From Cercospora beticola (Eukaryota; Ascomycota; Dothideomycetes; Mycosphaerellales; Mycosphaerellaceae): a DNA stretch of 64,000 nucleotides. The stretch is from contig NC_088940.1 of assembly GCF_033473495.1 (NCBI RefSeq), positions 868,001 to 932,000 on the forward strand, in the 5' to 3' direction. The notes below the pieces were generated by a model. That model searched no databases and was not told where the DNA came from. It saw nothing but the letters and a program-made list of their open reading frames with translations. This document shows positions 1 through 11,360 of the stretch, piece after piece (the first letter of the stretch is position 1; the number at the start of each line of letters is the position of its first letter). Made by a program: the position numbers and the translations under genes.

Positions 1-370
1 CTGTCCAGTTGACGCTGTCGGGGTCGGCACACGGATTGTATGATGACTTTGGCGATTCGTATGGAGGGTTCGGGCCCAAGTCGTCTCGCAGTGGAGGAGT
101 CGAAGGCCGAGGATAATAGTAGCTGTAAGGATCGTAGTACTGTGGATAATAGTATGAATTCGAGTATTGATATGGGCCTTGATAAGGCCATCCACTCGTA
201 TCATAGTAGTATGAAGGGTAACCTGTCCATGCTTGCTGTCGCTTCGAAAGTCGCTTGCCAAATCCCGTACTCAGCCCCCGCGCTGCAGCGACAACGTCCG
301 GACGAGTGGAAAAGTCATATTTTGGCAGGGCGTGAACCACCAGTAAGCTGGATAGCCAGAGCCAAAGCAT
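1..370 (-). CDS. Secreted Tyr/Pro-rich protein with Lys-Arg processing sites (partial, C-terminus off the left edge)
   Basis: An open frame on the minus strand runs from ATG at 370-368 to the window edge without a stop (123 codons seen). The first ~14 residues (MLWLWLSSLLVVHA) form a clear signal peptide. Residues ~37-45 contain two dibasic sites, FGKR and LSKR, of the kind cut by the Kex2 protease in the Golgi. The region that follows is strongly enriched in Tyr, Pro, Gln and Ser, with YYY and YYP clusters, and ends in a less biased stretch with one Cys. This is the layout of a secreted pro-protein (signal peptide, short pro-region, mature repeat-like part): a cell-wall or effector-type protein, or a precursor of processed peptides. 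I recognise no family. Reading frame and signal peptide are direct observations; secretion and processing are inference. Confidence 0.72.
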   Translation of the reverse strand, partial: MLWLWLSSLLVVHALPKYDFSTRPDVVAAARGLSTGFGKRLSKRQQAWTGYPSYYYDTSGWPYQGPYQYSNSYYYPQYYDPYSYYYPRPSTPPLRDDLGPNPPYESPKSSYNPCADPDSVNWT

Positions 371-1836
371 ACTGAACGGCCTGCGAGCGAGAGGTAAGAA
401 GTGAAGATGACCGCCTTTCCTTCGCGGTCATGATCAGGTATAGGATAGCAGATGACATGCGGAGCCCTAAGCATGAGCTCATGAACTCGTTATCCCGTTC
501 ATTTGCTGTCCCGCTCATTTACTTCCGACCCAGGGTGCGCAGACAACGCGAAGTCTAACTTTTCGGGAGCGATGCTGCTGTTAGGGAAACGCGCACTTGC
601 AGCTTGGGACAGGTAAAAAGGTTTTCGTATTCAGCAAGATCCTGGTGCATGGCACGGAAAGTACAACGCATAGTCCGGTGCCTCCAATGGGTCGTCTTGC
701 ATTCACCAGAAATAGTTTGGGCAGACGTAGAGTTTGAACTAGTCCCAAATGGTGTACCTTGTCACCCGTCGTGTCGCTCGGACACAGTCGACGGGAAGGA
801 CCGAAGAGTTGGCTTCCATCACTCGATACCAGGTAGAATCGTCGGAGTCGCACTCCGAATAATACTGCAGTAACATGTGCCAAGCCTGGAGGAAGAGATG
901 TGCAACGCTACAGCGGACGGTGCAAGTCACAACTTGGTCAGCGATCTTGTCAATGAATTGAGCCATCAGAGGAGCAGGGCAGTCAAACGCAACGATTTCA
1001 CTCTGTACGAGGGTTTCCTGCTTCACTGGTCGCGGAAGTGGTAGTTCTTACCAAGCGTTGTTGAAGAGCAGTGCAAATAGATAGACGAGCCTGTAGTCAG
1101 ACGTGAACGTTCTCGAAAGAACTGTAGCCCGAGGTCGACGTTCTCGAAGAGCTTTTCTGCCATAAGCGTAGGTCTCTATCGCCGCGTTGCCAGAGAGCTC
1201 CGTGACTTGTCGTCGTTTATGTCGTATCAGAGAATAGCCGATTGCGACTGGGGCCGTGGAGCTTCCAGAAGGTCAACGACGAATGATGACTGCCGGAGTA
1301 CAAGCGAATGTAATCTGGCCGAAGGAGGAGTCTGGACCCAGAGTGAGTGTAGCGCCGTGTATTCTGGCAGCGAAGAAGACAGAGATAGTCCTTGGCGTTG
1401 GAACACATCATCTCTTCGTTCCTTTGCACGCGGCCGCGTTACTATTTGGAGTCGGAACGAGCGCTCGTCCGAATGAAGTGTCGGTAACATGCTAGCCGTG
1501 TGAAGTCGACGCTGGAATGTCCTGGGGAGGCGTATATCTTGTTGGAGTATGGACATTAATTGGGGAACGGATTGCTCCGGATGCTGTTGTCGACATCTCA
1601 GAGGTCAGCAGCAGCAGGATGGTACCTAACACGCACTCACAAACGTCGATACATGTGGAAAGTGGACCATCGATCGCTACATCCGGAAGGTGGACGACCG
1701 CTGCGTTAGGGCACATATTTAATGGTCTTGCAGTGGCCGAGATGCGAGACCCGACTGAAGACCATCGAAAGCTCCTGTCGTCGAGACTATCTGGTACTGC
1801 CATCCGCTGTTCGACCTTTGCGATCTCTTTACGACC
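371..1836. other. Intergenic, no supported gene
   Basis: Several short open frames exist on both strands (the longest about 110-120 codons, overlapping one another at 1227-1876), but none has a recognisable motif, signal peptide or plausible splice partner. I see nothing supportable here; it should hold the promoters of the minus-strand secreted protein (start 370) and the plus-strand secreted protein (start 1837). Confidence 0.5.
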
Positions 1837-2724
1837 ATGCGTCTCCATGAATACCTCCTGTTGGGCGTGTCAGTAGCCATGTGTGTCGACGCTCGTGTCC
1901 TCATAACCGAGCAAGTCGATGCTGTCATCGCCGAGGACGTCGATGCTCTCATGGCTCAGGATGGCAGCGCCTTGAACGAAGTGTCATTCGATCCAACCGA
2001 TGCCATGGAACGTCGACTCTATTCCCGAAGCTTGCCTCCATGCAAGGAATTGTATGGCGAATCGTTCGAGACCAATGCCACGGCTCAGGTGATTGCGAAC
2101 GCAAGATACAGTCTTTCGCATACTGTCAAGTACCCAAGCATTGGTTGGAAACATCAAATTTGTAACCATTGGCAAGTGCTTTGCATGTCGTAAGTCAAGC
2201 CATATAAGCTTTCTATTAAAGACATTAGCAGCAGCTGACAAGTCACGTCCAGTCTTGCGGGAGGCATCGACTGGGACGGTAACTCAGGCCAGATTGGCAC
2301 CATTATGGGACACTGGCATGGAGAAGACGGCTGTGAGTAGTCCTTTATCCCAAGTACTTTCCAAGTTCGTATCCAAGCACATGCACTGACCTTGTTTATC
2401 CCAGCCGAGCTCCTGGCAGTGCATTACTGGCACAACGAATTGGGCTTCACAGGCAGGAACGCCGGTGCCAAGATATATCCAGCCCACGGCTGTATATTCA
2501 TCTGTGTGAAGGGCTACATGAATGCCAAGGTCATGTACTCTGGATACAGAGACCGCCAAGGAAATCAAAGAGGTGTGATAGGGAATGACACGGCGCGCAC
2601 AGGACTTGACCCGAAAGGGAACCCCAGAGATCCAGACTGGTGGGATGGGCCTTGCAGGTGTTACGGTAACCAGCGTTGGGATATATTCGGCAGTGATATT
2701 GCGTTTGAGTGGAGGAAGGGCTAG
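1837..2724 (+). CDS. Secreted Cys-containing protein of unknown function, three exons
   Basis: Exons 1837-2189, 2247ish-2331 and 2404-2724. The first intron starts GTAAGT at 2190 and ends ...CGTCCAG; the second starts GTGAGT and ends ...TATCCCAG; both joins keep frame. The product is about 250 aa. Residues 1-19 (MRLHEYLLLGVSVAMCVDA) are a signal peptide. The mature part has an acidic N-terminal stretch, a CKELYGESFE segment, a Gly/Trp/His-rich middle exon (DWDGNSG, GHWHGEDG) and a C-terminal part with paired cysteines (HGCIFIC, GPCRCY) and several Trp residues. Seven to eight mature cysteines suggest disulphides. I recognise no family; a secreted effector-like or extracellular protein is the likely class. 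Signal peptide and splice phases are seen directly; role is unknown. Confidence 0.7.
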
Positions 2725-3219
2725 CATAGTGAGAGGAAGGCGTTCCGAAGAGAGGGCAAGGAGACTTGCGGGGTGGCTCATAGCAACTCGTGGTTCATAA
2801 TTGACGCCGTATACGACACGACACATCTAGATAGTAAGAGTGCTGATATAGTCGGCATTGATGGAGATAAGCTCTTTTCTCCATCTGGGCAGATGTCAAT
2901 GTCAACTGCGGCCAGTTGCTTTCGACCGAGGACACCGATAGACTCCAGGATGGTGTAAGCAGAGTGAATGCGCGATCTTCGGGCGATGCGATATGTCTAG
3001 CTCTATTCGATGGGTGGCAAAGGTGGATGGAGATATCGGGAGTGGAGGGCGAAGTGAAGTGGGAGGGAAAGGAAGCGATGTGGGGCAGATGCCAAGCATA
3101 TCGACTCGAATCTAACCACGTTGATGAAGCGGCAGCACACGGCCACCCACGCTGGAGGCTCGACACTTCACTTACAACCGCCGAAACGAGCTGATGATAG
3201 CCGGTCAACGCCTCCCGAC
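2725..3219. other. Intergenic, SRP72 upstream region
   Basis: No supported gene. An in-frame ATG at 3121 would extend SRP72 by 33 residues, but that extension does not look like the family N-terminus. Confidence 0.45.
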
Positions 3220-5142
3220 ATGTCCCTCGCCTCCCTCGCTTCCTCGCTGAAGCAATCCACTATCCGCGACGATGACGAAATTCTGCGAGCCGCCGATGCG
3301 GCATTGAAATCGTCCAAGAACGATCTCGAGGCGCAACATGTGAAGGTTGTGGCATTGCTGAAACTGGACCGTTATACCGATGCCATTGCCGCTCTCAACG
3401 CTGGAGGCGAGCAGCTCAAGGAACGAGCAGGTCTGGAACATGCATATGCTCTGTATAAATCCGGGAATCCAGCGGCGGCAGCGGACCTGGCTGCAAAGGC
3501 ACAGTCGCGTGGGTACACACATGTCGAGGCACAGTCGCGGTACCGGACAGAGGACTTTGCGCGAGCTGCACAGCTGTACAAGCAATTGGCAGGAGACCTA
3601 GGCGATGATGCCGAAGCAGACTTGCGCATTAACAGTGGGGCGGTGGACGCACAACTAGAGTGGTCTGGGAGAGGGGAACTGGTAGGAAAGAAGAAGCCGG
3701 AGAGAGAAGATCTGGAAGCATTCGAAACGGCATACAACGCAGCATGTGGGAGCATAGCACGAGGAGAGCTGGGCCAAGGCGAGGTGCTGCTCAAACGTGC
3801 AGCTGATCTTTGTGCAAGTCTGGAAGACCTGAGCGAAGAGGAACGAGAAGCAGAATTGTTGCCAATCCGAGTACAGAGGGTTTACGTGCTCTCCCGGCTG
3901 GGAAGAGAGAAGGAAGCAGAGGAATTGGCTCAGAGTCTGGACGTCAAATCCATCAGCGATGCTGTGACGCGTCACGTTGCACAGGTCAACAGCACTGCCG
4001 CAACTTCAACGCCTTCACCATACATCGCGGAGCGACTAGTCAGCAAAGACCTCGATTCCTTCAAACCGGACTACCCTTTCCACTTTCAGACCTCGATACT
4101 GCAACGGAACCGGCATGCGATCGCTTTACAAGCATTGAAATATGACGGAACCGCCGAGTCCACAGCAGAGACGCTAAAGAAACAGTCTCTGCCGAGTACA
4201 GACGCATATGTCGCATCTCTCTCAGTGGCGAATGCTGCTGCCCATGCCAAGGGGAAAATCGGGAAAGACGCACTTAAGCTCGTGTTGCCCGTGCTTGAGA
4301 GACGACCGCATGACATCGGGCTTGCTCTCACTATTGCTCAACTCTACACATTGGGCGGGAACCCTGCCGCTGCCATTTCACTGCTGGAGAACTTTACCAA
4401 AGGACTCAGCGAAAACGATGGTGCACGGTTCGCTCCTGGGCTTGTCGCGACTAAGGTCAGCCTGTACCGCAGTCAAGGTCGCAAAGGAAATGCTCGAGCG
4501 GAGCTTACCCAAGCTGCTCTACATCATAGACAAAAAGCGCAGCAAAGACCGACCGGCGTCACTCATCTACTCAAAGCCGCTGGCAAGGCATCTTTGGAAA
4601 CAGAGAGCTCTGATAGCTTGAAATTGGCGAAGGACATCTTTGAAGACTTACACGCAGCCGACCCCAGCGATCGCTATGCCGCAGCAGGCCTACTAGCAGC
4701 GTCACCAGAAACAGCTTCGGAACAAGACCTTGCTTCGTTGACACCTGTACAGCGTCTGGTCAGCTCAATCGACGTTGACGCGCTCGAAAATGCAGGCGTA
4801 GCACAACTTCCATCTGCCGCTCCCACGACACGTAAAAGACCTGCAGAGGACTCGAAACCGAAGAAAGCCAAGAAGTTGCGCAAGTCGCGATTACCCAAAG
4901 ACTATGATCCGAACAAGAAATCAGATCCGGAGCGATGGCTGCCTCTCCGTGATCGCAGCACGTACCGACCCAAGGGAAAGAAGGCCAAAGCGAGACAAGC
5001 GCTGTTCTCACAAGGAGCTGTTGCGAACGAAAGTGAGGGTAGCCGGCCCGCGACACCTGGCGGAGAAGTAGTCCAGCAAAAACAAAAGCAAGGCGGCGGA
5101 GGAGCAAATAAGAAGAAAAAGGGCAAAGGTGGCAAATGGTAG
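3220..5142 (+). CDS. SRP72: Signal recognition particle subunit SRP72
   Basis: Single-exon protein of 640 aa from ATG 3220 (MSLASLASSLKQ). SRP72 is a core SRP protein that with SRP68 binds 7S RNA and helps target ribosome-nascent chain complexes to the ER. Visible features: an N-terminal helical TPR array (DLEAQHVKVVALLKLDRY, followed by repeated Ala-rich helix pairs such as AYALYKSGNPAAAADLA and EDFARAAQLYKQLAGD), a central TPR part, and the C-terminal RNA-binding SRP72 motif DPERWLPLRDRSTYRP followed by a Lys-rich tail (KKKKGKGGKW). I preferred 3220 over the in-frame upstream ATG at 3121 because the family begins close to the MSLASL helix. Family assignment is firm; start is inferred. Confidence 0.93.
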   Translation: MSLASLASSLKQSTIRDDDEILRAADAALKSSKNDLEAQHVKVVALLKLDRYTDAIAALNAGGEQLKERAGLEHAYALYKSGNPAAAADLAAKAQSRGYTHVEAQSRYRTEDFARAAQLYKQLAGDLGDDAEADLRINSGAVDAQLEWSGRGELVGKKKPEREDLEAFETAYNAACGSIARGELGQGEVLLKRAADLCASLEDLSEEEREAELLPIRVQRVYVLSRLGREKEAEELAQSLDVKSISDAVTRHVAQVNSTAATSTPSPYIAERLVSKDLDSFKPDYPFHFQTSILQRNRHAIALQALKYDGTAESTAETLKKQSLPSTDAYVASLSVANAAAHAKGKIGKDALKLVLPVLERRPHDIGLALTIAQLYTLGGNPAAAISLLENFTKGLSENDGARFAPGLVATKVSLYRSQGRKGNARAELTQAALHHRQKAQQRPTGVTHLLKAAGKASLETESSDSLKLAKDIFEDLHAADPSDRYAAAGLLAASPETASEQDLASLTPVQRLVSSIDVDALENAGVAQLPSAAPTTRKRPAEDSKPKKAKKLRKSRLPKDYDPNKKSDPERWLPLRDRSTYRPKGKKAKARQALFSQGAVANESEGSRPATPGGEVVQQKQKQGGGGANKKKKGKGGKW

Positions 5143-5314
5143 CCCACTGATGCCCGTGCGCATGCACAATATGGTAAACACAGATAGCTTCTTGTGCATA
5201 TGGCAATATTTGACCTGCCAGCCTAGCCCAGCCCAGCTCAGCTCGAACTGAACGAAACGCCCAGTCCCGAACAACACACGCAAAGAGCGTGTTCAGTGCT
5301 GCTGAATCTCCAGG

Positions 5315-6614
5315 TTATAGTCCCTGTCTGTCACCGTATCTTGTCATTCTCTCCTTTGGCAAAGTTCCATCATGAACCTGTCGCCTCAACTCTTTGCATT
5401 CATCGGTTTGCATGCAATTCACAGGCCCTTCTTGTCTACGCTTCGCAATCTCTGCCGCTCCGCGAGCTGTTGCAAAGGTGTATGTGTTTGTCCAATGTCC
5501 ATCAGCAAGAGTGGCGTCGTCAACTTCATTCAGCGAAAAAAGGACTTCCTCTTCTACCATATCATGTAGCGCTTCCCTCAGCGCGACTCTGAGTCCTGAT
5601 GTATTAGCTGAAGGCCCAGAGAGTACAAGCTCATCAATATCTATCCTCCTCTTGGTCGATGAGACCATTTCGCGGATCCTCTCGCCGATGGCTTTCCAGT
5701 AAATCTCATCTGCTTTCTCCTCTTGATATCCCAAATTTAAATCCACGAACGATCCTTCAACAGTGATGGTCGACTGGCCGTCTTTGAAATCTATGATCGT
5801 CCCACTGAAACTCTCGATTCCCAAATCCACATGTAAGATATTCTTCGAGGGAAAATACCACTCTTCTTCCTCGCATCTGTATGAATCGAGATAGTTCTTA
5901 CAAAGACCTTTTCCATATCCTCGATATGCGGCTGACGCTGCGGGAAGGTGAGCTTTCTCGAATACGGAGGGGCTTCTCATCATGAGGTTTTCGAGTTTCA
6001 AGTAGTCGAATATGTCATTCGTCTCCGCTTCTGCAAACTTCAAGTGGTCTGGGACACTTAGTATCCCACTGTTGATGGGGTACTTGCCATCAACCGAGGC
6101 TTCAGTGGCTTCTCGCAGTGCTGATAGCATGGAAGCAAGTATTGCAGTGTCTGGAGTCGCCGGAAGACCAACAAGCTTATTGATGTGCCGCTTTAGAAGC
6201 CACCAGAACAAAGCCCATGTTTCTGACCATGTGTTGGTATATTCAGTCGGCGTGCGAGGTTTGGGATCGGTCACGAAACGATACATGACCTCTTTGTATG
6301 CGGAGTCGCCTTTTATCAGGGCTATCGACTGGTATGTGCCATTGTGATGCCTAACGACGGCAGTCCTGGGACATTGTCAGTGGATGTTCGCGTGATGCGG
6401 GATAGCGATGGCAAATTTACCCGTGGCCCATTTCGAGGGCAAATCCGATGCCTGGAGCTTGCAGTTCTTCAATAGTTGGACATCGTTCGCATCTTGGAAG
6501 CGGGCATATGCGATAATAGTCTTGTTGTGGCGGCTGTAAGGACTTTTTGTCGCTTCTTGCTGTGCTGACAATCGCCAAGACGGCGAGTATCAACAGTATG
6601 AACTGCGATGGCAT
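5315..6614 (-). CDS. Signal-peptide protein with degenerate Hsp70/actin-like ATPase fold
   Basis: Two exons, 6614-6421 and 6365-5315, joined over a 55-nt intron (GTAAAT...CCCAG); 414 aa. Residues 1-20 (MPSQFILLILAVLAIVSTAR) form a signal peptide, so the protein should enter the ER lumen or be secreted. Downstream, segments line up with the landmarks of the Hsp70 nucleotide-binding domain: a GIGFALEMGHG phosphate-1-like element, SVPDHLKFAEAE at the place of the VPAYF segment, ASAAYRGYGKG at the place of the AAALAYG segment, ILHVDLGIESFSG as phosphate-2, and IDELVLSGPSANTSGLR at the adenosine-binding loop. Key glycines and the catalytic residues are altered, so ATPase activity is doubtful, and no substrate-binding domain follows. 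Two Cys pairs near the N-terminus fit an oxidising compartment. Fold assignment is inference from motif order; function is unknown. Confidence 0.72.
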
Positions 6615-6953
6615 TCTGGTCGTCATCAGATGGCGAACTCTTATCTTCTCACTGGTTTTTGGGTGATCATGCACAATGAGAAGACATATGTTCTTTGCGG
6701 CACAGGAGGAAGGATGCGAGTTAGCGCCGCCAAGAGGCTGTGCCTCCAAGGCGGCAGTGGATCAGCTGTGAAGGGTTTCATCGAAGGTCTGTAACAGAGC
6801 TGCATATTAGAGCGTATCAAGCAGTCCGAAAATTGCAAAGGGTTCTCAAGAGCGGTATTCATTGATTCTGAAAGCTTGCATGGGACGAGATCCCGAAGGG
6901 GCTCTACAGCGTTCACCTATTGCACATGCACGCTCCACTCCATGTCTGCTCAC

Positions 6954-9900
6954 CTAGACCTTCACCTTCATCAAGTCGCACGTACTAACCGCAGTGAGCT
7001 TCTGCACTTGCCCACCTAATTGCTTCTTGTCACACGCTCGATAATTCTCCTGTACCAAGAAGTTAGCCAAGCGCTCGATATAGAAGAACAACATGTCGCT
7101 ACAGCATAATGTCTCTTTCAGACCCAAACTCACTGTGACCTTCGGTTCAACCTTCACCCTCCCACCCGAAACCCCATTCGTCACAACCCCCCAAACCGCA
7201 AACGACAGATCCTGATTCCGATTCAAAGCACTTAACTTGGTCGTACTCCTCGGAATCAACGTAAAAGCCACCCTCGGCGGATCAATCTTCTGCGCCACAT
7301 GAACATTCCACTTCATATTATTCAACATACTCCCTCCTGGCCCATCATACCTAGCCATCAAATGCTTAGCATCATTACCCAGCAGAAACTCCACTTCGAT
7401 ACTGAAAATTTGTAACTTGTGCATTGTATCCTGGGGGATACGAGTGGGAGGTACAATACGGATGATGAGGTCGAGAGGGACGTTGAAGAGTTTGTGATTG
7501 GGAGGGTAGATTGGTACGTTATTTGTGGTGTTCGGAGCAGGATTCTTGGTGTAGCCGAGGACGAAGGCATCGCAGAGCCATTGGCTTAGAATGGGACTGC
7601 GGAGTTGAGCTGCGACGCCGTCTGTTTTCTCGGATTCGGGAAATTTGAAGTTGGCTTGGTCGTAGTCGCTCGGCATTCGTGTTGGGCGTTTGGACGGTGG
7701 GCCGGGAAGAGGTGGTGGTGCGACGATTTCGCTGGGTTCTAAGGGTGATTTGGGTTTGGGCCGAGGATCCTCGGGAGGTTCTGGTGCGGGAACAATTCTC
7801 CAAGTCGTTGTGTCGCTGTCAGCATCTGGCGCGAGCCGAATCTGGCGAGGTGTTTTGGTTGTATCAGGAGGTGCAGGTCTCTTGTCATCCGCTGCGGCTT
7901 CCGGAAGCTTGATGTTCATGACAGATATGAAAGAGTTGAGTATCACGGCAGTGACTGCAGATGACGGGACGTCGTCCTCGAAGTATTTGCTTTTCCCTTC
8001 TGCGTTGTTTGGTCGCTCCATTTGACTGTTCAATATATCAATACACGACTGAGCAAATGCAGGGAAGATCAGCATATTCGTCTTGTAGTCGAAGATCCTT
8101 TTCTGTTTCACAAAATCGACAGTGACTTCGTCGGCATTCTTCTGGAGCACAGGTCCGGCCGGTTTCCACTTGATGATTCCAACAGAAGTGTAGATCTCCT
8201 CACCATCGCCTAAATCCGAAGGATCCTTAGTATACACAGTACGATACTGCATCTGAACATAATCAGTAGTCGTACTCGTGCCAAGGCGAAAGCATTGCTG
8301 ATGAGGCGGCTGACAGATGGTGATATCTCTCCGCCTTGATCCATCTCCTTGATCTTTATTCCAGTGATTTTGACCAGGAGATCTGTCAAACAGACACAAT
8401 AGCGTGTCCTTCTCCAAACAATCAAGCCGAACAGTTTCCATTCTGTTTCCACCCATTTCCTCAGATGTTGGCCAAGGTGCATGAACCTCCAGATTCGGGA
8501 ACGTTTTGACGACTGCTGACCGTAAGAAAAATCCAAAAGTAGGAATCTGGGGCGTGTAATTCATGTTCCCTGTTCCCAGTGGAGCTGCAAAGTATCGATT
8601 GAGCTGTCTCTTGAACGCCTGCCGGACTGTATCGTCTTCTTGATCGAGATGATTGCCGATGCTCAGTGCACCATCGATGAAAGCGTCGAACCAGTTCGTG
8701 TCGATGTAGAAGAAGCGAATCGAGTCTTGCGGCAGATGACTTGGGTCGCTGGTCATGTAGTGTGCTGGGATGTTGTGTAGGCTAAGCTTGTCCAGTATCC
8801 AAGATTGTACCACCTGCCAATCAGGCGAGGAAGGAACATTGATCTCGTTGAAAGGTATGAAGACCTCGACTCCATCGTCCGTGGATGTAGTTGCGAGGGT
8901 AGCTGCAGGTATGGCCGCAGCGGCTATTCTGGTTGCCTCGTTCACAACCATATGCTGCAGAACAACATTTGCTTTTGCGGCTGCTTTAAGATCTCGGTCG
9001 GGAGGGAGGGGCTTGCCATCGTCGGAGGACACCCTCTCAATCACAACCTGAGGCTGAGGATTGACGAGCTTGTTCACTCTATTAGCCGTAGGTAGAGCAT
9101 TACCACCGGCATTGACATCTCCAATCGCAGACAAGGCGTCTATGCTCTTCGCCATTGTCGCAAGTGTCTGTGTTTTACTCTTCACATTCCCAGCGCCAGC
9201 AATCTGCTTCTTGGTCTCTCTGGTCGCAGTAGTTATAACTGCACTCCGCAACCGCACAAGAGATGCTGTAAAAGCTTGATCCGCGATGCCCAACGTACGT
9301 CCAAGCTGCCATGCTGCAGAGTATGTGATATCCATGATCCCAAGCTTGGGATCGAGGACCTGATAATCTGTTGAGAAATTGGATTGCAAAGGCCACCAGC
9401 CACCATCTTTCCGCGTTTGGATTGGTGGCACGAAAGTAGGCGAAAGTGGTCCACGGTACAGAGAGACTGTTTCTTCGCCAGTTTGCAGCAAGTATCGTTG
9501 TAGAGAATAGCCATCGAAGAGTCTAGCAGCAAGGCGGTAGTTCAGGGATGACTTCTGAGCTTCCGACGCATCGTCAAGGGTCTTCGCAATACTTTGTTTC
9601 GCAGCATTAATTTTCGGCATTTGTAGACCTGCAGCTTTTGCGATTGCGTTGTCTGGAGCTCGTAGCCAGCATTCAGCACCGTCCTGAATCGTGTGGCCAA
9701 TTCCACGCATGGTATCGACGAAGTTGACTGTGTCGGGGGGTAAACAAAGATAAGTCCAAGAGTGAAGAGAGATCATTGCAACCCATTTCGTTTGCGGTAA
9801 AGAGGTATCCAGAGGTAGGGTGAGGTTCTCTTCGATATCCATGATGGAGACCAGATGGACGATCACAGGCTTAGGAGCCGTAATATTGAGCGGTCCAGTG

Positions 9901-10988
9901 CGATGAGCGTGAACCACAGAGTACAACCCTTTGTCGGGTAGATCAAGACCAGCCATAGCAATCTGATTTACATTCCTGACATGCGATAAGTACTTGTACC
10001 GCGATAGATCCGGCTTTGTCGTAGTCCCAGGTGGGATCGATGGGCTATCACTCCCATCAGCGTTATAGCTGCAGACATGACTCTCAAATATGTCGCGCTT
10101 GACAAACACGACATTAACCTGTTCCTCTCGATCTATGTGCTCGATCGTATCGGAGTCCTGATGCGGAATAATCACTTTCGAAGGTCCTGATGTCTTCCAG
10201 CTCGGCCAGCCACCCATTTCCAGATACTCACCCATCGTCAATTTGACAGCGAACGTCGCCTTGTCTTGCTCACGGCCGTCGGGTGGAGGGCTACTGTGCG
10301 AAGGGATCTGCACAACGTCCGGAAAGAGACCGCCTTTACTCACTCCCTTCAACTCTGCATCTGACAACTTAATCTCGTCTTCAGCAAAAGTCCACAGAGC
10401 GACCCAAGGAACTTTGCTGCGAGAGCGCGTAGTCGTATCATGGTCAACCTTACTGTCAGCCTCGTCCTGGCTCGGAGACCCTTCATTCTCCCACGGAAAT
10501 TGTGGATCTTCAAATACCATATGCGGCAAAACATTGTTGTGATCCGCAAGCCCTTGAGGCGGATAAGTCTGATGGATAATGCCTGGTGGGAGATTCCATC
10601 GTGGTACGTTGACGTTGAACTGCTGTGTAGAGACAGGATTCGCGGTCTGTGTTGCAGTGAATTTGTCTTTGTCGTCCTTGGGCACTTTTGGGGCAGAGGG
10701 AAAGTCTGGATGATTTAATTTGTGGTCGACTTTGATCTCATATCTGCCACCCTGAAGACCTCTGCGAACTTGTCAGCAGGAATTCGCCTTGAAGTGACCG
10801 ATGCCATACGGTTCGTAGTACGAATACAACTGCGCATATCCAGGATCGAGCTCTTTGATAACATCAGGATCAACGATCTCAATGGGTGAGAAAGCAGGCA
10901 CTGGCGCCTGTCCTTGTTGATTTCTCTTGAAGTGCCTGAAGACTCTTGCTCTGGGCTTCGTAGTCGCTGCCATCGTTTTGGCATCCAA
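6954..10988 (-). CDS. Giant protein A of the central locus, 1328 aa, unknown function
   Basis: Exon 1 10988-10810 and exon 2 10761-6954, joined over a 48-nt intron (GTATGG...TTCGCAG with a CTGAC branch site); total length is divisible by three. Exon 1 ends in YSYYEP and exon 2 continues GLQGGRYEIKVDHK. No signal peptide or obvious membrane segment. Conserved-looking blocks: NVPRWNLPPGIIHQTYPPQG, VPWVALWTFAEDE, an ITYSAAWQLGRTLGIADQAF block after LYRGPLSPTFVPP, a Pro-rich linker at about residues 1060-1105, and a C-terminal beta-rich part (VEPKVTVSLGLKET). The YSAAWQLGR/YRGP style of block resembles large uncharacterised bacterial proteins as I remember them; this is unverified. It neighbours giant genes B and C, which share its size, lack of targeting signals and intron style. 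The splice donor is not certain: nearby alternatives exist. No function is assigned. Confidence 0.82.
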
Positions 10989-11360
10989 GTCGGAGTGAAG
11001 GTTTGCTCATGCTATCCGTGAGGTTCACCCACACGGAAACATTGGTCTGCAGGTGTCCCTTGCCCACCCATGTGTTGGCACGCGGGTGCGAAGCGAGCGA
11101 CCTTCGGTGGTCTAGGTCTCACAATAGCTTTCAATAGCTAGCGCCATGTATGCACGCAGCTGAGATGCATGTGCATATCGTGGCGTAGCTGAAACAGCTT
11201 CCATGCAAGCCACCTCCGGCCACTACGAGCTCCACAGAAAAGTCAATTAGCGTAGTGGTGTGAGCTGTCCGACATTACCAGTACTCTTGGATGTCTGTCG
11301 AGGGTCGTAGATCGATTCAACTTATCATCGTCACCGTTGAAGCATTCGACAGAAGCAATC
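10989..11360. promoter_or_regulatory. Divergent intergenic region between giant gene A and the four-pass membrane protein
   Basis: A 372-bp gap separates the start of gene A (minus) from the start of the membrane protein (plus), so it must contain both promoters. No recognisable element stands out; several short minus-strand frames overlap it but carry no motif. Confidence 0.4.

Noticed and set aside
1207..1876. Several 90-119 codon frames on both strands
   Set aside because: They overlap each other and have no recognisable feature, so none can be preferred.
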